Positions 1 to 8,317 of a DNA stretch of 64,000 nt are shown one piece after another. The stretch covers positions 248,001 to 312,000 of the forward strand of contig NZ_WUMN01000002.1 in NCBI RefSeq assembly GCF_009826935.1, read 5' to 3'. Under the pieces are notes generated by a model. The model was not told the DNA's origin. It worked only from the letters and a program-made list of their open reading frames with translations, and ran no database searches. The number at the start of each line of letters is the position of its first letter. Positions within the stretch are counted from its first letter, which is position 1. Origin of the DNA: Flavobacterium sp. Sd200. GTDB taxonomy: Bacteria > Bacteroidota > Bacteroidia > Flavobacteriales > Flavobacteriaceae. The position numbers and the translations under genes are program-made.

Positions 1-966
1 ACACTTGCACTTATGGATGCAGGTATACAAATGATAAAACCGGTATCGGGTATTGCAATGGGCCTTATATCTGATGATAAAACAGGCCGTTATGCAGTAT
101 TGAGCGACATTCTTGGCGACGAAGACCACCTTGGCGACATGGACTTTAAAGTTACAGGTACTGCCGATGGTATTACAGCATGCCAGATGGACATTAAAAT
201 TGAAGGCCTTAACTATGAGATCATGGAGAAAGCCCTTGATCAGGCCCGTGACGGACGTTTACACATCCTTAGCAAATTAACAGAAGTAATTGCTGAGCCC
301 CGTGAGACTGTTAAACGTCATGCTCCTAAAATCATTAAAGTTACCATTCCGGGAGCTTTCATTGGTGCACTTATTGGCCCAGGCGGAAAAGTTATTCAGG
401 AACTTCAAAAAGCATCGGGTACTACTATTGTTATTAACGAGGTAGATGAGCAAGGTGAAGTTGAAATTCTTGGTACAAGCCCTGAAGGTATTGACATGGT
501 ACTTAAAAAGATCGACTCTATTGTGTTTAAACCACAAGTTGGAGAGACTTATGAGGTAAAGGTTATTAAACTGCTTGACTTTGGTGCAGTTGTAGAATAT
601 ACAGCAGCTCCGGGCAACGAAGTACTGCTACACGTAAGCGAGCTTGCATGGGAGCGTACAGAAAACGTAACCGACGTTGTAAATATGGGTGACGTGTTCA
701 ATGTTAAATACATTGGTATAGACCCTAAAACACGCAAAGAGAAAGTATCGCGCAAAGCGTTGCTTGACAAACCGGAAGGTTATAAAGAACGTGCACCACG
801 TGAAGACCGCGGCCCAAGAGACGGCGGCAGGGACAACCGTGGTGGCGGTAGAGATAACCGTGGTTCAGGAAGGGACGACCGTAATTCACGCGATCGTGGC
901 CCGAGAGAAGAGCGCAGAAATGATGCTCCCCGTTCATCTGAGAATAATGATTCGACAGAATCATAA
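1..966 (+). CDS. pnp: Polynucleotide phosphorylase, C-terminal part (5' truncated by window edge)
   Basis: The frame is open from base 1, so the gene begins upstream. This is the C-terminal half of the phosphorolytic 3'-5' exoribonuclease of the RNA degradosome: the end of the second RNase PH domain (bases ~1-290), a KH RNA-binding domain with the GxxG-type motif IGPGGKVI (bases ~335-510), and an S1 domain (bases ~535-765). After S1 there is a tail of about 60 residues made almost only of Arg, Gly, Asp and Asn (bases ~780-960), an extension not found in the E. coli enzyme. A strong hairpin terminator follows 25 bp after the stop. Identity is certain; the role of the tail is inferred to be RNA or protein contact. 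Confidence 0.97.
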   Translation, partial: TLALMDAGIQMIKPVSGIAMGLISDDKTGRYAVLSDILGDEDHLGDMDFKVTGTADGITACQMDIKIEGLNYEIMEKALDQARDGRLHILSKLTEVIAEPRETVKRHAPKIIKVTIPGAFIGALIGPGGKVIQELQKASGTTIVINEVDEQGEVEILGTSPEGIDMVLKKIDSIVFKPQVGETYEVKVIKLLDFGAVVEYTAAPGNEVLLHVSELAWERTENVTDVVNMGDVFNVKYIGIDPKTRKEKVSRKALLDKPEGYKERAPREDRGPRDGGRDNRGGGRDNRGSGRDDRNSRDRGPREERRNDAPRSSENNDSTES

Positions 967-990
967 ACTATAAAGGTGTTAATTCAAATA

Positions 991-1027
991 AAACCCCTGC
1001 TGCTTAAAAAAGTAGCAGGGGTTTTTG
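991..1027 (+). terminator. Intrinsic terminator of pnp
   Basis: Inverted repeat with arms AAACCCCTGCTGCTT and AAGTAGCAGGGGTTTT (one G-T pair), A-rich loop and a T-run, 25 bp after the pnp stop. Confidence 0.9.
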
Positions 1028-1097
1028 ATTTAGTAATCTTATTTTTTTGTAGAATCATAACGCGAAACTCCTACTTTTACTATAAACTAAATAACTA

Positions 1098-1727
1098 ATG
1101 AACAAACTCTTAGTCCCTCTGCTCATTATAACCATTTGTTTTTGCGCAACAGGACAGGAAATAAAGTCCACTGGTTACAGAAAAGCACCAGCCTTATCAA
1201 TAAAAGGAGATTTCGACGGCGATGGAATAACAGATATCCTAAGACAGTTTGTAAGTGATAGTCTTGGAAACGAACTCCGGCACATTGTTGATGGAGAAAC
1301 GTGGGAGGACACAGTAATACTTTATAGCAAATATAAATATTACAACGCCTTTATTTTCAATAAAAAACCTGCCCACATACCTGCTTATGTAGCTGTAGGA
1401 TTATATTGCCTTATAAATTTAGGCAATATTAATGATATCAAAGGCGATGAGATAGCCTTTGTACCGGATCTCAGTGATTTTAGCCGTCATAACTATTGCT
1501 TTATTTTTACTTTATGTGATGGAATATGGACTGAGTGTTTTGAATTTAGCATTCACGAAGGTGCTTTTGATTATACAGGAAACACCCAGCCAATATTTAA
1601 AAACATACCTGAAGCTTTAGAATTTAAAGACGGTCAATGGAAATATTATGATTATTTGGAAATGCCTTACGAAACACCTGAAGATGTAGGGAAAATGCTG
1701 CCTTTAAAAGTACCGGACTGTAAATAA
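1098..1727 (+). CDS. Secreted protein with an FG-GAP-like calcium motif, unknown function
   Basis: 209 aa. A Sec signal peptide (positive MNK, hydrophobic LLVPLLIITICFCA, cleavage near GQ at ~20) sends it to the periplasm or outside. Residues ~36-48 read GDFDGDGITDIL, the DxDGDGxxD calcium-binding loop typical of FG-GAP/VCBS repeats, but I see only one repeat. The rest has no motif I recognise; it contains several aromatic and Cys residues. It stands alone between the pnp terminator and a DUF2306 gene with its own -7 element. Function unknown. Confidence 0.75.
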   Translation: MNKLLVPLLIITICFCATGQEIKSTGYRKAPALSIKGDFDGDGITDILRQFVSDSLGNELRHIVDGETWEDTVILYSKYKYYNAFIFNKKPAHIPAYVAVGLYCLINLGNINDIKGDEIAFVPDLSDFSRHNYCFIFTLCDGIWTECFEFSIHEGAFDYTGNTQPIFKNIPEALEFKDGQWKYYDYLEMPYETPEDVGKMLPLKVPDCK

Positions 1728-1750
1728 TGACAAGCGAAGCACTTTTTATG

Positions 1751-1758
1751 TATTTTTG
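1751..1758 (+). promoter_or_regulatory. Bacteroidota -7 promoter element before the DUF2306 gene
   Basis: TATTTTTG matches TANNTTTG exactly. Its last base is only 5 nt from the ATG at 1764, so transcripts would be leaderless if that ATG is used, or have a ~20 nt leader if the in-frame ATG at 1785 is used. Confidence 0.55.
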
Positions 1759-1763
1759 GCTGC

Positions 1764-2429
1764 ATGAACATTAAGCCCCTAAAAATGCAGCTAAACCCAA
1801 ACAGCATATTAAACATGCTGTTAGTTAGCGTGTTTGCCTATTTTTACTGGCTTATGCTACAGCTTACGCTAAACTATGTGCCCTACAGCAGCAATGCCGG
1901 TTTTTTAATTATAAAACAAACCGAGGTTACCACCCTGCCGGAGTATCGTTACATTTTTTATGCACATGTGTACACCAGTATTTTTGTATTGCTCTTTGGT
2001 TTTATACAGTTTTTTAAGTTTAAATCGGCAGCGGGCATACGCCTGCACCGCGTTGCCGGATACCAGTATATTTTTCTACTCCTGGCCTTTGCCGCGCCAA
2101 GCGGGCTGTATATGGGCCTGCATGCCAATGGGGGCATACCGTCTAAAATATCGTTTATTATTCAAAGCCTGCTGTGGTGGGCAACCACTTTTATAGCCCT
2201 GCAAAAAATAAAGCAGCGCAATTTTACAGCACACCGCAACTGGATGCTGCGCAGCTTTGCGCTGTGCCTTTCAGCAATAAGCCTGCGGTTTTGGAAAGTG
2301 GTTATAGTATATTTGTTTCACCTGCCGCCCATGGATACCTACAAAATTATTGCCTGGCTGGGCTGGGTGCCCAACCTTATTATTGCCGAAATTATTATAC
2401 AAAAAACAACCAATAAAACACCATTATGA
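1764..2429 (+). CDS. DUF2306 family multi-pass membrane protein
   Basis: 221 aa with about six hydrophobic segments (near 15-35, 62-84, 95-113, 128-146, 160-185, 195-212). HRVAGYQYIF and HRNWMLRSFALCLSAISLR are the conserved His/Arg motifs of DUF2306 predicted membrane proteins. Biochemical role unknown; histidines in the membrane segments raise the possibility of a redox or metal role, which is speculation. The ATG at 1785 (MQLNPNSI) is an alternative start better placed after the promoter. The stop overlaps the next ATG (ATGA at 2426-2429), so the two genes are translationally coupled. Confidence 0.85.
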   Translation: MNIKPLKMQLNPNSILNMLLVSVFAYFYWLMLQLTLNYVPYSSNAGFLIIKQTEVTTLPEYRYIFYAHVYTSIFVLLFGFIQFFKFKSAAGIRLHRVAGYQYIFLLLAFAAPSGLYMGLHANGGIPSKISFIIQSLLWWATTFIALQKIKQRNFTAHRNWMLRSFALCLSAISLRFWKVVIVYLFHLPPMDTYKIIAWLGWVPNLIIAEIIIQKTTNKTPL

Positions 2430-3397
2430 AAAAAGCACTATTATTAACAAGCCTTACAATACTACTTATTTCCTGCAAAGAAGAAAAAGAAGTAATACAA
2501 AATAAAACTTTGGCTTATGCCGAGGTAGGCAAAGAATCGCATAAAGAGCTCTACGGAATTTGGTCGGGAAACATGGAACCGGTATGGCCTGAGGGAGACG
2601 AGAGTGAATATTATTTAACAGACGGCAGCGACCAGATGACCGACGGAACCAAAATGGTAACCGTTAAAATAAACAGGATAACAAACGATTCTGTTTTTGG
2701 GGTAAGCATTTCCGGCGGAAACCAAAGGCCGCTTGTGGGAGTGTTTCGTTCTAATGCCTTAGCCACTACTATGGTGCTTAATGAGCCGGGCGATGATAAA
2801 TATGACGGCCGTTTTGAACTGGAACTTATAAACGACAGCCTTAGCGGCAAATGGATAACCTATAAAAAGAACCGTGGCCTAACGCCCATTAAAACCCTTA
2901 AACTTACCCAAAAGAAATTTAAGTATGACCCAAATGCTATGCTAAGGGCAGACACAGAGCTTATAGACTGGGAAAACCACAAAGAGGGCGAAATAGCTTA
3001 TGAAGAATACGAAGACCCGGAGCTTACAGAAAACAACGAAGTAAACCCTGATTCCATAACAACCGATGAAGAACCTAAAACCTACATTGGCACTATATAC
3101 AGGGTGGCATCAGACCAGGTTTTTGTTTTAAACGCTTCTAAAAATCTGTTAACCGAAGAGCAGCTAAAAAACCTGACAAAGCTTGATATGGAGATTATAC
3201 GCAACACCATATTTGCCCGCCATGGCTATTCGTTTAAAAGAACTTCTTTACGTTACTTTTTTGAATCGGCTTATTGGTATGTGCCTATTTCTAATAATGT
3301 AGATAAAGACCTTACCAAAGTTGAAAAGCAAAACATTGCCCTGCTTACCCGTATGGAAAAATATGCAACCGATAATTACGAGCATTTTGGCCGATAG
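2426..3397 (+). CDS. YARHG domain lipoprotein
   Basis: 323 aa. The N-terminus MKKALLLTSLTILLISC ends in a lipobox Cys at residue 17, so it is probably an outer-membrane or periplasmic lipoprotein. Residues ~30-165 form a soluble domain without a name I recognise. An acidic stretch (~185-215) leads to a C-terminal YARHG domain (~245-305: EIIRNTIFARHGYSFKR followed by W/Y-rich sequence), a domain found in extracellular proteins of Bacteroidota and Firmicutes. Function unknown; coupled to the upstream DUF2306 gene. Confidence 0.85.
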   Translation: MKKALLLTSLTILLISCKEEKEVIQNKTLAYAEVGKESHKELYGIWSGNMEPVWPEGDESEYYLTDGSDQMTDGTKMVTVKINRITNDSVFGVSISGGNQRPLVGVFRSNALATTMVLNEPGDDKYDGRFELELINDSLSGKWITYKKNRGLTPIKTLKLTQKKFKYDPNAMLRADTELIDWENHKEGEIAYEEYEDPELTENNEVNPDSITTDEEPKTYIGTIYRVASDQVFVLNASKNLLTEEQLKNLTKLDMEIIRNTIFARHGYSFKRTSLRYFFESAYWYVPISNNVDKDLTKVEKQNIALLTRMEKYATDNYEHFGR

Positions 3398-3869
3398 GCC
3401 TAAAAACTATAATATATTAAGCCTCTTATACCATTAATGAATATAGATTAATCTTTTTCGAACAATGGTTAAAACGGCTTATTCCTTCCCACAAAGTCCA
3501 CGAGGTTTTCACGAAGTGCACAAGGCATTAACGCTTCGCTTTTAAGTCCACAAAGCTATATCTACCAACAGCACTAGTCTTAAAGCCTTGTGAACTTCGT
3601 AAGACAACTTGTTGCCCGTTGTGTACAATATTATTCGTACTACCTTGTGCATTTCATGAAAACCTTGTGATTCTTGTGGTAAAATTGTAATCAAATCATA
3701 TTATTACTGACTGACTAAATTATACTTATAACTGGAATTACTTTAAAGTTTCAGGCTCTTTTTATATTCGACAATAAAGCACTGATATTTTACAGTTTGC
3801 AATTAAAAAAACAGTATTTTAGTAAAACTAAAACGTTTTTTTTTAATCCTGCAATCCCGTAAACCTGCC
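3398..3869. other. Intergenic region carrying one copy of a ~195 bp dispersed repeat
   Basis: 472 bp without a plausible gene. Bases 3488-3682 are a dispersed repeat (separate entry). The remainder is AT-rich with long T and A runs just before the next gene (3838-3845). Confidence 0.8.
3488..3682 (+). repeat. Dispersed repeat A, copy 1 (ends CCACAAAG...CTTGTGG)
   Basis: The reverse complement aligns end to end with 31433-31631: shared blocks include ACAACTTGTTGCCCGTTGTG versus its counterpart, AGCTATATCTACCAACAGCAC versus GTGCTGTTGGCAGATATAGCT, and GCGAAGCGT. Both copies begin and end with CCACAAAG/CTTGTGG-like termini. No ORF or transposase inside: a non-autonomous, MITE-like or REP-like element. 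Confidence 0.85.
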
Positions 3870-5324
3870 ATGAACTTAAAAACCATCATTTATAGTTTTA
3901 CTATCTTCTTAATTGCATTGGTAAATGTTTATGCTAAGGAAACTATTATAAATGGTAAAGTTGAAGGAAAGCTACCTACCGAAATAAGATACACAGCACC
4001 TGTAAACGGTAGTATGGGGTTTGATATGCATTATTCTGTTAAGCCCGACGTTCAGGGCAATTTTGTAATAAAATGTGATCTTACCGATATAACTGTCATT
4101 GACCTGTATTATGATCTTAAACCAGCCGGATCCGTAATTGCAACGCCCGGAGAAAGCTACAGCATTATTATAAATCGCGACAATAAAGAAAATCCTTTTG
4201 CCGTGCAGGGCAAAAGCAGCGAATACCAAAAACTGTATAACAAAATGTATGGCAACTACAAAATGGTTTTGGTACACGATTACAGCCAACAGTTTTGGAA
4301 AAAGACCGCAGCAGAAATAAAGCAGGAACTCAAAAAAAATGCAGATTCAGACAATGCTAAACTGGATGAACTATTAAAATCCAGCGCAATACCAAAAGAC
4401 GTTTATAACTATTTAAAACAGGAGAGACGATACTTTCTTGCCTGTGCGGCAGGCTATGGGTCTTTTGTAAAAAGTGGCATGACACTGCGTGAACCTAATC
4501 CTGACATAGCAAACGTAATGAAGCAATGGTGCGACTTTTATACCGGTCTTCCTGCTGACGGCATTGGCATTAACAAAACGCCTTGGGGATACTTATTTTT
4601 AGATGGCTATGTAAATTATAAATGGCTTGAAGCCGGCAACTTTGACTATAAAAGGGCTCAGGAGATTGATGTAACAGAGATTGTGAAAAAGAACATCCCA
4701 CCACAGTATATGGAGTTTTACATGGCCAGCGACCTGAACAACAATATTGTTGAAGGCTTTAAAGATGAGAGCATGGTAACTGCTTTTAATTTATTTAAGC
4801 AAACTTACCCAAACAGCACTTATATAAAACTGTTGGAGCCAGGTATGGACCCCATTATAAAGCTCCACTCTACCAGCACAAATCTTACCGAAAGTACAGC
4901 GTTTGTAGATAATTATTCTGCAATTAACTCGTTAGACGGGCTCATTAAAAAATTCAACGGCAAAAAACTGTATTTTGATGTATGGGCAACCTGGTGCGGC
5001 CCATGCAGGCAGGAGTTTGCACACAAAGATGCCCTCTATAAGCTATTAAAAGAAAATGGTGTTACCATAGTTTACATTTCTATAGACAACAACAATAAAG
5101 AAGAAGAGTGGAAAAAAATGATAAACTATTATGGCCTCGAAGGTCAACACATAAGAGCCGGTGAACAACTCAATGCCGACCTTAGAAAAATTTTTGACAA
5201 CAACGGGTCTATATCCATTCCGTGGTACATGCTTGTAGGCGCAGACGGTAAGTTACCCAAAAAACACGCTTCACCACCATCTAAAATCGATCGACTGAAA
5301 GAAGAAATTGGCATGCTGAAATAG
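3870..5324 (+). CDS. Secreted TlpA-like thiol-disulfide protein with large N-terminal domain
   Basis: 484 aa. Signal peptide at 1-22 (TIIYSFTIFLIALVNVYA). Residues ~25-120 look like the beta-rich DUF4369-type domain that often precedes TlpA modules in Bacteroidota; ~120-340 are helical and unassigned. The C-terminal ~120 residues are a thioredoxin fold with FDVWATWCGPC: the CGPC pair is at 376 and 379. The cis-Pro loop is SISIPWYMLVG. Expected role: periplasmic disulfide reductase or oxidoreductase, partner unknown. Monocistronic. Confidence 0.85.
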   Translation: MNLKTIIYSFTIFLIALVNVYAKETIINGKVEGKLPTEIRYTAPVNGSMGFDMHYSVKPDVQGNFVIKCDLTDITVIDLYYDLKPAGSVIATPGESYSIIINRDNKENPFAVQGKSSEYQKLYNKMYGNYKMVLVHDYSQQFWKKTAAEIKQELKKNADSDNAKLDELLKSSAIPKDVYNYLKQERRYFLACAAGYGSFVKSGMTLREPNPDIANVMKQWCDFYTGLPADGIGINKTPWGYLFLDGYVNYKWLEAGNFDYKRAQEIDVTEIVKKNIPPQYMEFYMASDLNNNIVEGFKDESMVTAFNLFKQTYPNSTYIKLLEPGMDPIIKLHSTSTNLTESTAFVDNYSAINSLDGLIKKFNGKKLYFDVWATWCGPCRQEFAHKDALYKLLKENGVTIVYISIDNNNKEEEWKKMINYYGLEGQHIRAGEQLNADLRKIFDNNGSISIPWYMLVGADGKLPKKHASPPSKIDRLKEEIGMLK

Positions 5325-5335
5325 TATATAAGCTT

Positions 5336-5343
5336 TATCTTTG
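5336..5343 (+). promoter_or_regulatory. -7 promoter element of the tetR gene
   Basis: TATCTTTG, an exact TANNTTTG match ending 16 nt before the ATG at 5360. No clear -33 TTTG seen. Confidence 0.55.
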
Positions 5344-5359
5344 CTGTAAACATTCGTCA

Positions 5360-5947
5360 ATGTCATCTAAAGCTGCTGCTACCAGACTTAATATACTCCA
5401 AAAAGCCTTTACGCTTGTGTACCAAAAAGGGTATCGCACTACCAGTGTAGACGAAATTATTGCCACAACACAAGTAACCAAAGGAGCTTTTTTTTATCAT
5501 TTTAAAAATAAAGACGAGATGGGGCTTGCCATGATAAATGAGGTTATGTATCCAGGAATGATAGATGCCCTGACTGAACCCCTTTCTAAAGCACAGGATC
5601 CTGTTACAGAAATTTACAGCATGATGCACGGACTGCTACTTGAAAACACGTTTTTTGTAGTAAAGTATGGCTGCCCCGCGATAAACCTGGTTGAGGAAAT
5701 GGCTGGGCAGGACAGCGATTTTGCAAAAGCTCTTTTAAACCTAAGCAATAAATGGAAAGATGCTATTGTTACCTGTCTTGAAAACGGAAAAATATCTGGA
5801 AAAATTAAACCCGAGACCAATAGCCATAACACTGCCGTTTATATTATGAGTGGTTATGGAGGAATTCGTAACCTTGGAAAAATCTACGGAAAAGATTGCT
5901 ACATTCCTTTTTTACAGGAATTTAAAAATTACCTCAAGACATTGTGA
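5360..5947 (+). CDS. TetR/AcrR family transcriptional regulator
   Basis: 195 aa. The N-terminal HTH is typical: TRLNILQKAFTLVYQKGY, TTSVDEIIATTQVTKGAFFYHF and KNKDEMG (residues ~7-55). The C-terminal ligand domain (60-195) has two Cys and a TetR_C-like helical pattern; ligand unknown. A perfect palindrome lies 14 bp after its stop and before the next gene, so it most likely represses the two membrane proteins downstream, perhaps with read-through autoregulation. Not next to the RND operon at 11-17 kb, so a link to that pump would be speculative. Confidence 0.93.
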   Translation: MSSKAAATRLNILQKAFTLVYQKGYRTTSVDEIIATTQVTKGAFFYHFKNKDEMGLAMINEVMYPGMIDALTEPLSKAQDPVTEIYSMMHGLLLENTFFVVKYGCPAINLVEEMAGQDSDFAKALLNLSNKWKDAIVTCLENGKISGKIKPETNSHNTAVYIMSGYGGIRNLGKIYGKDCYIPFLQEFKNYLKTL

Positions 5948-5960
5948 TATTTTTTATCCA

Positions 5961-5984
5961 AAAACATACCGATTAGTATGTTTT
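5961..5984. promoter_or_regulatory. Palindromic operator, probably for the adjacent TetR protein
   Basis: AAAACATAC-CGATTA-GTATGTTTT: perfect 9 bp arms around a 6 bp centre. It sits immediately upstream of the -7 element at 5990, covering the -33 region, the classic repression position. Confidence 0.7.
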
Positions 5985-5989
5985 TAATT

Positions 5990-5997
5990 TACCTTTG
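5990..5997 (+). promoter_or_regulatory. -7 promoter element of the TetR-controlled membrane protein genes
   Basis: TACCTTTG matches TANNTTTG; 23 nt before the ATG at 6021. The TetR palindrome ends 5 bp upstream. Confidence 0.6.
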
Positions 5998-6020
5998 CAC
6001 ATCATCAATTAAAGCACATC

Positions 6021-6476
6021 ATGTATCAGACACTATTAGTCATCCACTCTGCCCTGCGTTGGCTGGTGGTGGCAAGTTTATCCTTGAGCATATATACTGG
6101 CTGGAAAGGCTACAATAAACAACTGCCGTTTACAAAAAGTAATAACTTGCTTCGGCATTGGGCAGCAACCATTGCTCATACTCAATTACTTATCGGAATG
6201 ATACTATATACTCAAAGCCCTATGGTAAAATACTACAATAATGGCATTGGTGACATGACAGGTGAACCGACTTTCTTTGGCTTTACACACATTGCTTTAA
6301 TGCTTGTTTCTGTAGTGTTAATTACAATTGGATCGGCAAAAGCTAAACGCGAACCTGTTGATTCCGGTAAGTTTAAAACAATGGCTGTTTATTTTAGCAT
6401 TGCCGCAGTAGTACTATTTATAGCCATACCATGGCCGTTTTCTCCCCTATCTCACCGACCTTTAATTCGATACTAA
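6021..6476 (+). CDS. Four-helix integral membrane protein, cytochrome b561-like topology
   Basis: 151 aa with four hydrophobic segments (near 8-27, 48-66, 86-105, 121-139). Histidines lie within or next to them (SALRWL, RHWAATIAHTQ, GFTHIAL) and the end PWPFSPLSHRPLIRY is a conserved signature of this small Bacteroidota family. I do not recognise a named function; the His pattern hints at heme binding but that is inference. First gene after the TetR operator, followed 2 bp later by a DUF3817 gene. Confidence 0.7.
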   Translation: MYQTLLVIHSALRWLVVASLSLSIYTGWKGYNKQLPFTKSNNLLRHWAATIAHTQLLIGMILYTQSPMVKYYNNGIGDMTGEPTFFGFTHIALMLVSVVLITIGSAKAKREPVDSGKFKTMAVYFSIAAVVLFIAIPWPFSPLSHRPLIRY

Positions 6477-6478
6477 TT

Positions 6479-6784
6479 ATGATACACTTATTAAAAAACA
6501 ATATTGGCCGCCTTAGGATAATAGGATTTTTAGAAGGCCTATCACTTATTGCACTTGTATTTATTGCAATGCCATTGAAATATCTAAACAACGATGCCCT
6601 AATGGTAAAAACACTGGGACCAATACATGGCGCATTGTTTCTTCTTTTTATATTCAACACACTAAGCGTAGCCGTTGCTGAAGGCTGGAAGTTTAAACAA
6701 ACTACCTGGAAAGTTTTAGTAGCCTGTATGATACCTTTTGGCACTTTTTATATAGATAGGAAGATATTGAGTACTGCAAATTGA
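6479..6784 (+). CDS. DUF3817 family membrane protein
   Basis: 101 aa from the ATG at 6479 (MIHLLKNNIGRLRIIGFLEG). The frame is open back to 6431, but that would overlap the upstream gene by 46 bp, while the 6479 start lies 2 bp after its stop. Three hydrophobic segments; the FLEGLSLIALVFIAMPLKY and GPIHGALFLLF motifs are typical of DUF3817 (YdzA-like) proteins. Function unknown. Same transcription unit as the preceding gene and presumably TetR-controlled. Confidence 0.85.
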   Translation: MIHLLKNNIGRLRIIGFLEGLSLIALVFIAMPLKYLNNDALMVKTLGPIHGALFLLFIFNTLSVAVAEGWKFKQTTWKVLVACMIPFGTFYIDRKILSTAN

Positions 6785-6790
6785 AAATGA

Positions 6791-6815
6791 TTTGCAATTT
6801 TTAAAAATATTTTTG
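6791..6815 (+). promoter_or_regulatory. Promoter of the lipoprotein gene at 6877
   Basis: TTTG at 6791-6794 (-33) and TATTTTTG at 6808-6815 (-7), 13 bp apart, which is shorter than usual; the -7 match is exact. Confidence 0.45.
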
Positions 6816-6876
6816 TAATCTGCGCAACCTTTTTGTTTTTATGCAGACTATAGGGTATAACTTTAAATTGCTCATC

Positions 6877-7734
6877 ATGAAAACGAACATTTACTTAGTA
6901 CTAATTGCTGTTGCCACACTGGTATCATGCACGAGTGAAAACATTACAGAGAATGTTAATCCGTCACAGCAAAACCAGCTTACGTTACAAAGGGTAGAAA
7001 CGTATTATCCGTCTAAAGATTTCTACGAAAATAGTACAGCGACAATACCGACAGGCAAAACGGTACAGTATTTTGAGGATGGCTTTATTGTTGCCGACAG
7101 TACATTTAACTCACACAGTTTAATATCTACTACTGTACGTTCATTAACAGCCACTTCTGCTTCACAAATTGTCTACAACACTAGCAATGAAGCAATAGAA
7201 ACTTATCATTTTACTTACGACAACAGCGGCCGTATTACAGAGTTATCTGCAGTATCATCTGTATCGAACTACAGAAAAACCATAACCTATGCTGCTAATG
7301 GTAATGCTTCAGTTACATATCACAACGAAGATAACGGTACCAGCGAAAATATAGGAACTTATATTGCAAACCAGGATGGGCTTTTTACGCAACTTAACGC
7401 TACTAACGAAAATCAATCCTTGGTATTTGAGGGCGATAAACCTGTTACTTACCTGCAATCAATACTTGATAGCAATACCATAATAAACATGGAATATTAC
7501 AATGTTGCTGTTCCTGAAAACCGCTTAAAGACCACAACACAGATAAATAATATTACAGTTGTAGGTAAACTGATAGACTCTGTAGCACAAAACTCTAATT
7601 TCTATTTAAAAAGCGTTTTAGGAATCTACAACAACGAGTCTGAATTTAACAGTCTTAACTACATAACCCACAATATGTATTATGATTTAATAAATAACGG
7701 CACTACGGAAACTTATTATTATTACAACGAATAG
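6877..7734 (+). CDS. Lipoprotein with YD-repeat-like segment, unknown function
   Basis: 285 aa from the ATG at 6877 (MKTNIYLVLIAVATLVSC); the lipobox LVSC puts the lipidated Cys at 18. An upstream in-frame ATG at 6841 would add 12 residues in front of the signal peptide and is disfavoured. The body is rich in Asn, Thr, Ser and Tyr. ETYHFTYDNSGRITELSAV resembles one YD repeat, as in Bacteroidota surface lipoproteins that carry RHS-like beta repeats. It probably faces the periplasm or surface. No known partner. Confidence 0.7.
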   Translation: MKTNIYLVLIAVATLVSCTSENITENVNPSQQNQLTLQRVETYYPSKDFYENSTATIPTGKTVQYFEDGFIVADSTFNSHSLISTTVRSLTATSASQIVYNTSNEAIETYHFTYDNSGRITELSAVSSVSNYRKTITYAANGNASVTYHNEDNGTSENIGTYIANQDGLFTQLNATNENQSLVFEGDKPVTYLQSILDSNTIINMEYYNVAVPENRLKTTTQINNITVVGKLIDSVAQNSNFYLKSVLGIYNNESEFNSLNYITHNMYYDLINNGTTETYYYYNE

Positions 7735-7765
7735 TTTTTAGCATCTTACATATAAAGACTTTCTT

Positions 7766-8317
7766 TTGGATCAGGAAAAAATCATAAAAGGCTGTATAAA
7801 GTACAACTCCCACGCACAACGGGAGTTGTACCTCTTGTATAAAGACAGGCTTTTTATGCTGAGTCTAAAATATTGCAGGAACGAGGCAGAAGCCGAAGAT
7901 AATCTGCACAATGCTTTTATCGAGATATTTACAAACATTGGCAATTATAAAGGGAAAGGCTCTTTTGAGGGATGGCTAAAGCGCATTACTATAAACAAAG
8001 CCGTAAACAGTTATAAAAAAACGCTCCAACTTGTACCTGTAAAAGAAGATATACCGGATGATGTTACAGTTACTGATGAAGAGATGAACCTTCCGGCAGA
8101 TTACATACTGGCACTTGTGCAACAATTGCCGGATCAGTATCGGCTTGTATTTAGTCTCTACGAATTTGACGACTATTCCCATAAAGAAATTGCGGCAATG
8201 CTATCAATATCCGAAAGCACCTCAAAATCTAACCTGCACCGTGCCAAGGCTATATTGAAAGAAAAAATTACAAACAGGCATTCCCACCCTAATTATATTA
8301 TAAGCAATGGAAAATAA
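7766..8317 (+). CDS. ECF-type RNA polymerase sigma factor (TTG start)
   Basis: 183 aa. Region 2: YLLYKDRLFMLSLKYCRNEAEAEDNLHNAFIEIFTNIGNYKGKGSFEGWLKRITINKAVNSYKK. Region 4: LPDQYRLVFSLYEFDDYSHKEIAAMLSISESTSKSNLHRAKAIL. The frame has a stop at 7739 and no ATG before region 2; the conserved family start (M/L)DQEKIIKGC falls on the TTG at 7766, so TTG initiation is most likely. It overlaps by 11 bp with a membrane protein that is its probable anti-sigma partner. Confidence 0.92.
   Translation: MDQEKIIKGCIKYNSHAQRELYLLYKDRLFMLSLKYCRNEAEAEDNLHNAFIEIFTNIGNYKGKGSFEGWLKRITINKAVNSYKKTLQLVPVKEDIPDDVTVTDEEMNLPADYILALVQQLPDQYRLVFSLYEFDDYSHKEIAAMLSISESTSKSNLHRAKAILKEKITNRHSHPNYIISNGK

Noticed and set aside
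3488..3700. CRISPR-like arrangement of short CACAAAG repeats
   Set aside because: Repeat units are irregular, spacing is variable and no cas gene is nearby; the region is one copy of a dispersed element.
6431..6478. N-terminal extension of the DUF3817 protein
   Set aside because: Overlaps the upstream gene by 46 bp and lies outside the conserved domain; start at 6479 is 2 bp after the upstream stop.
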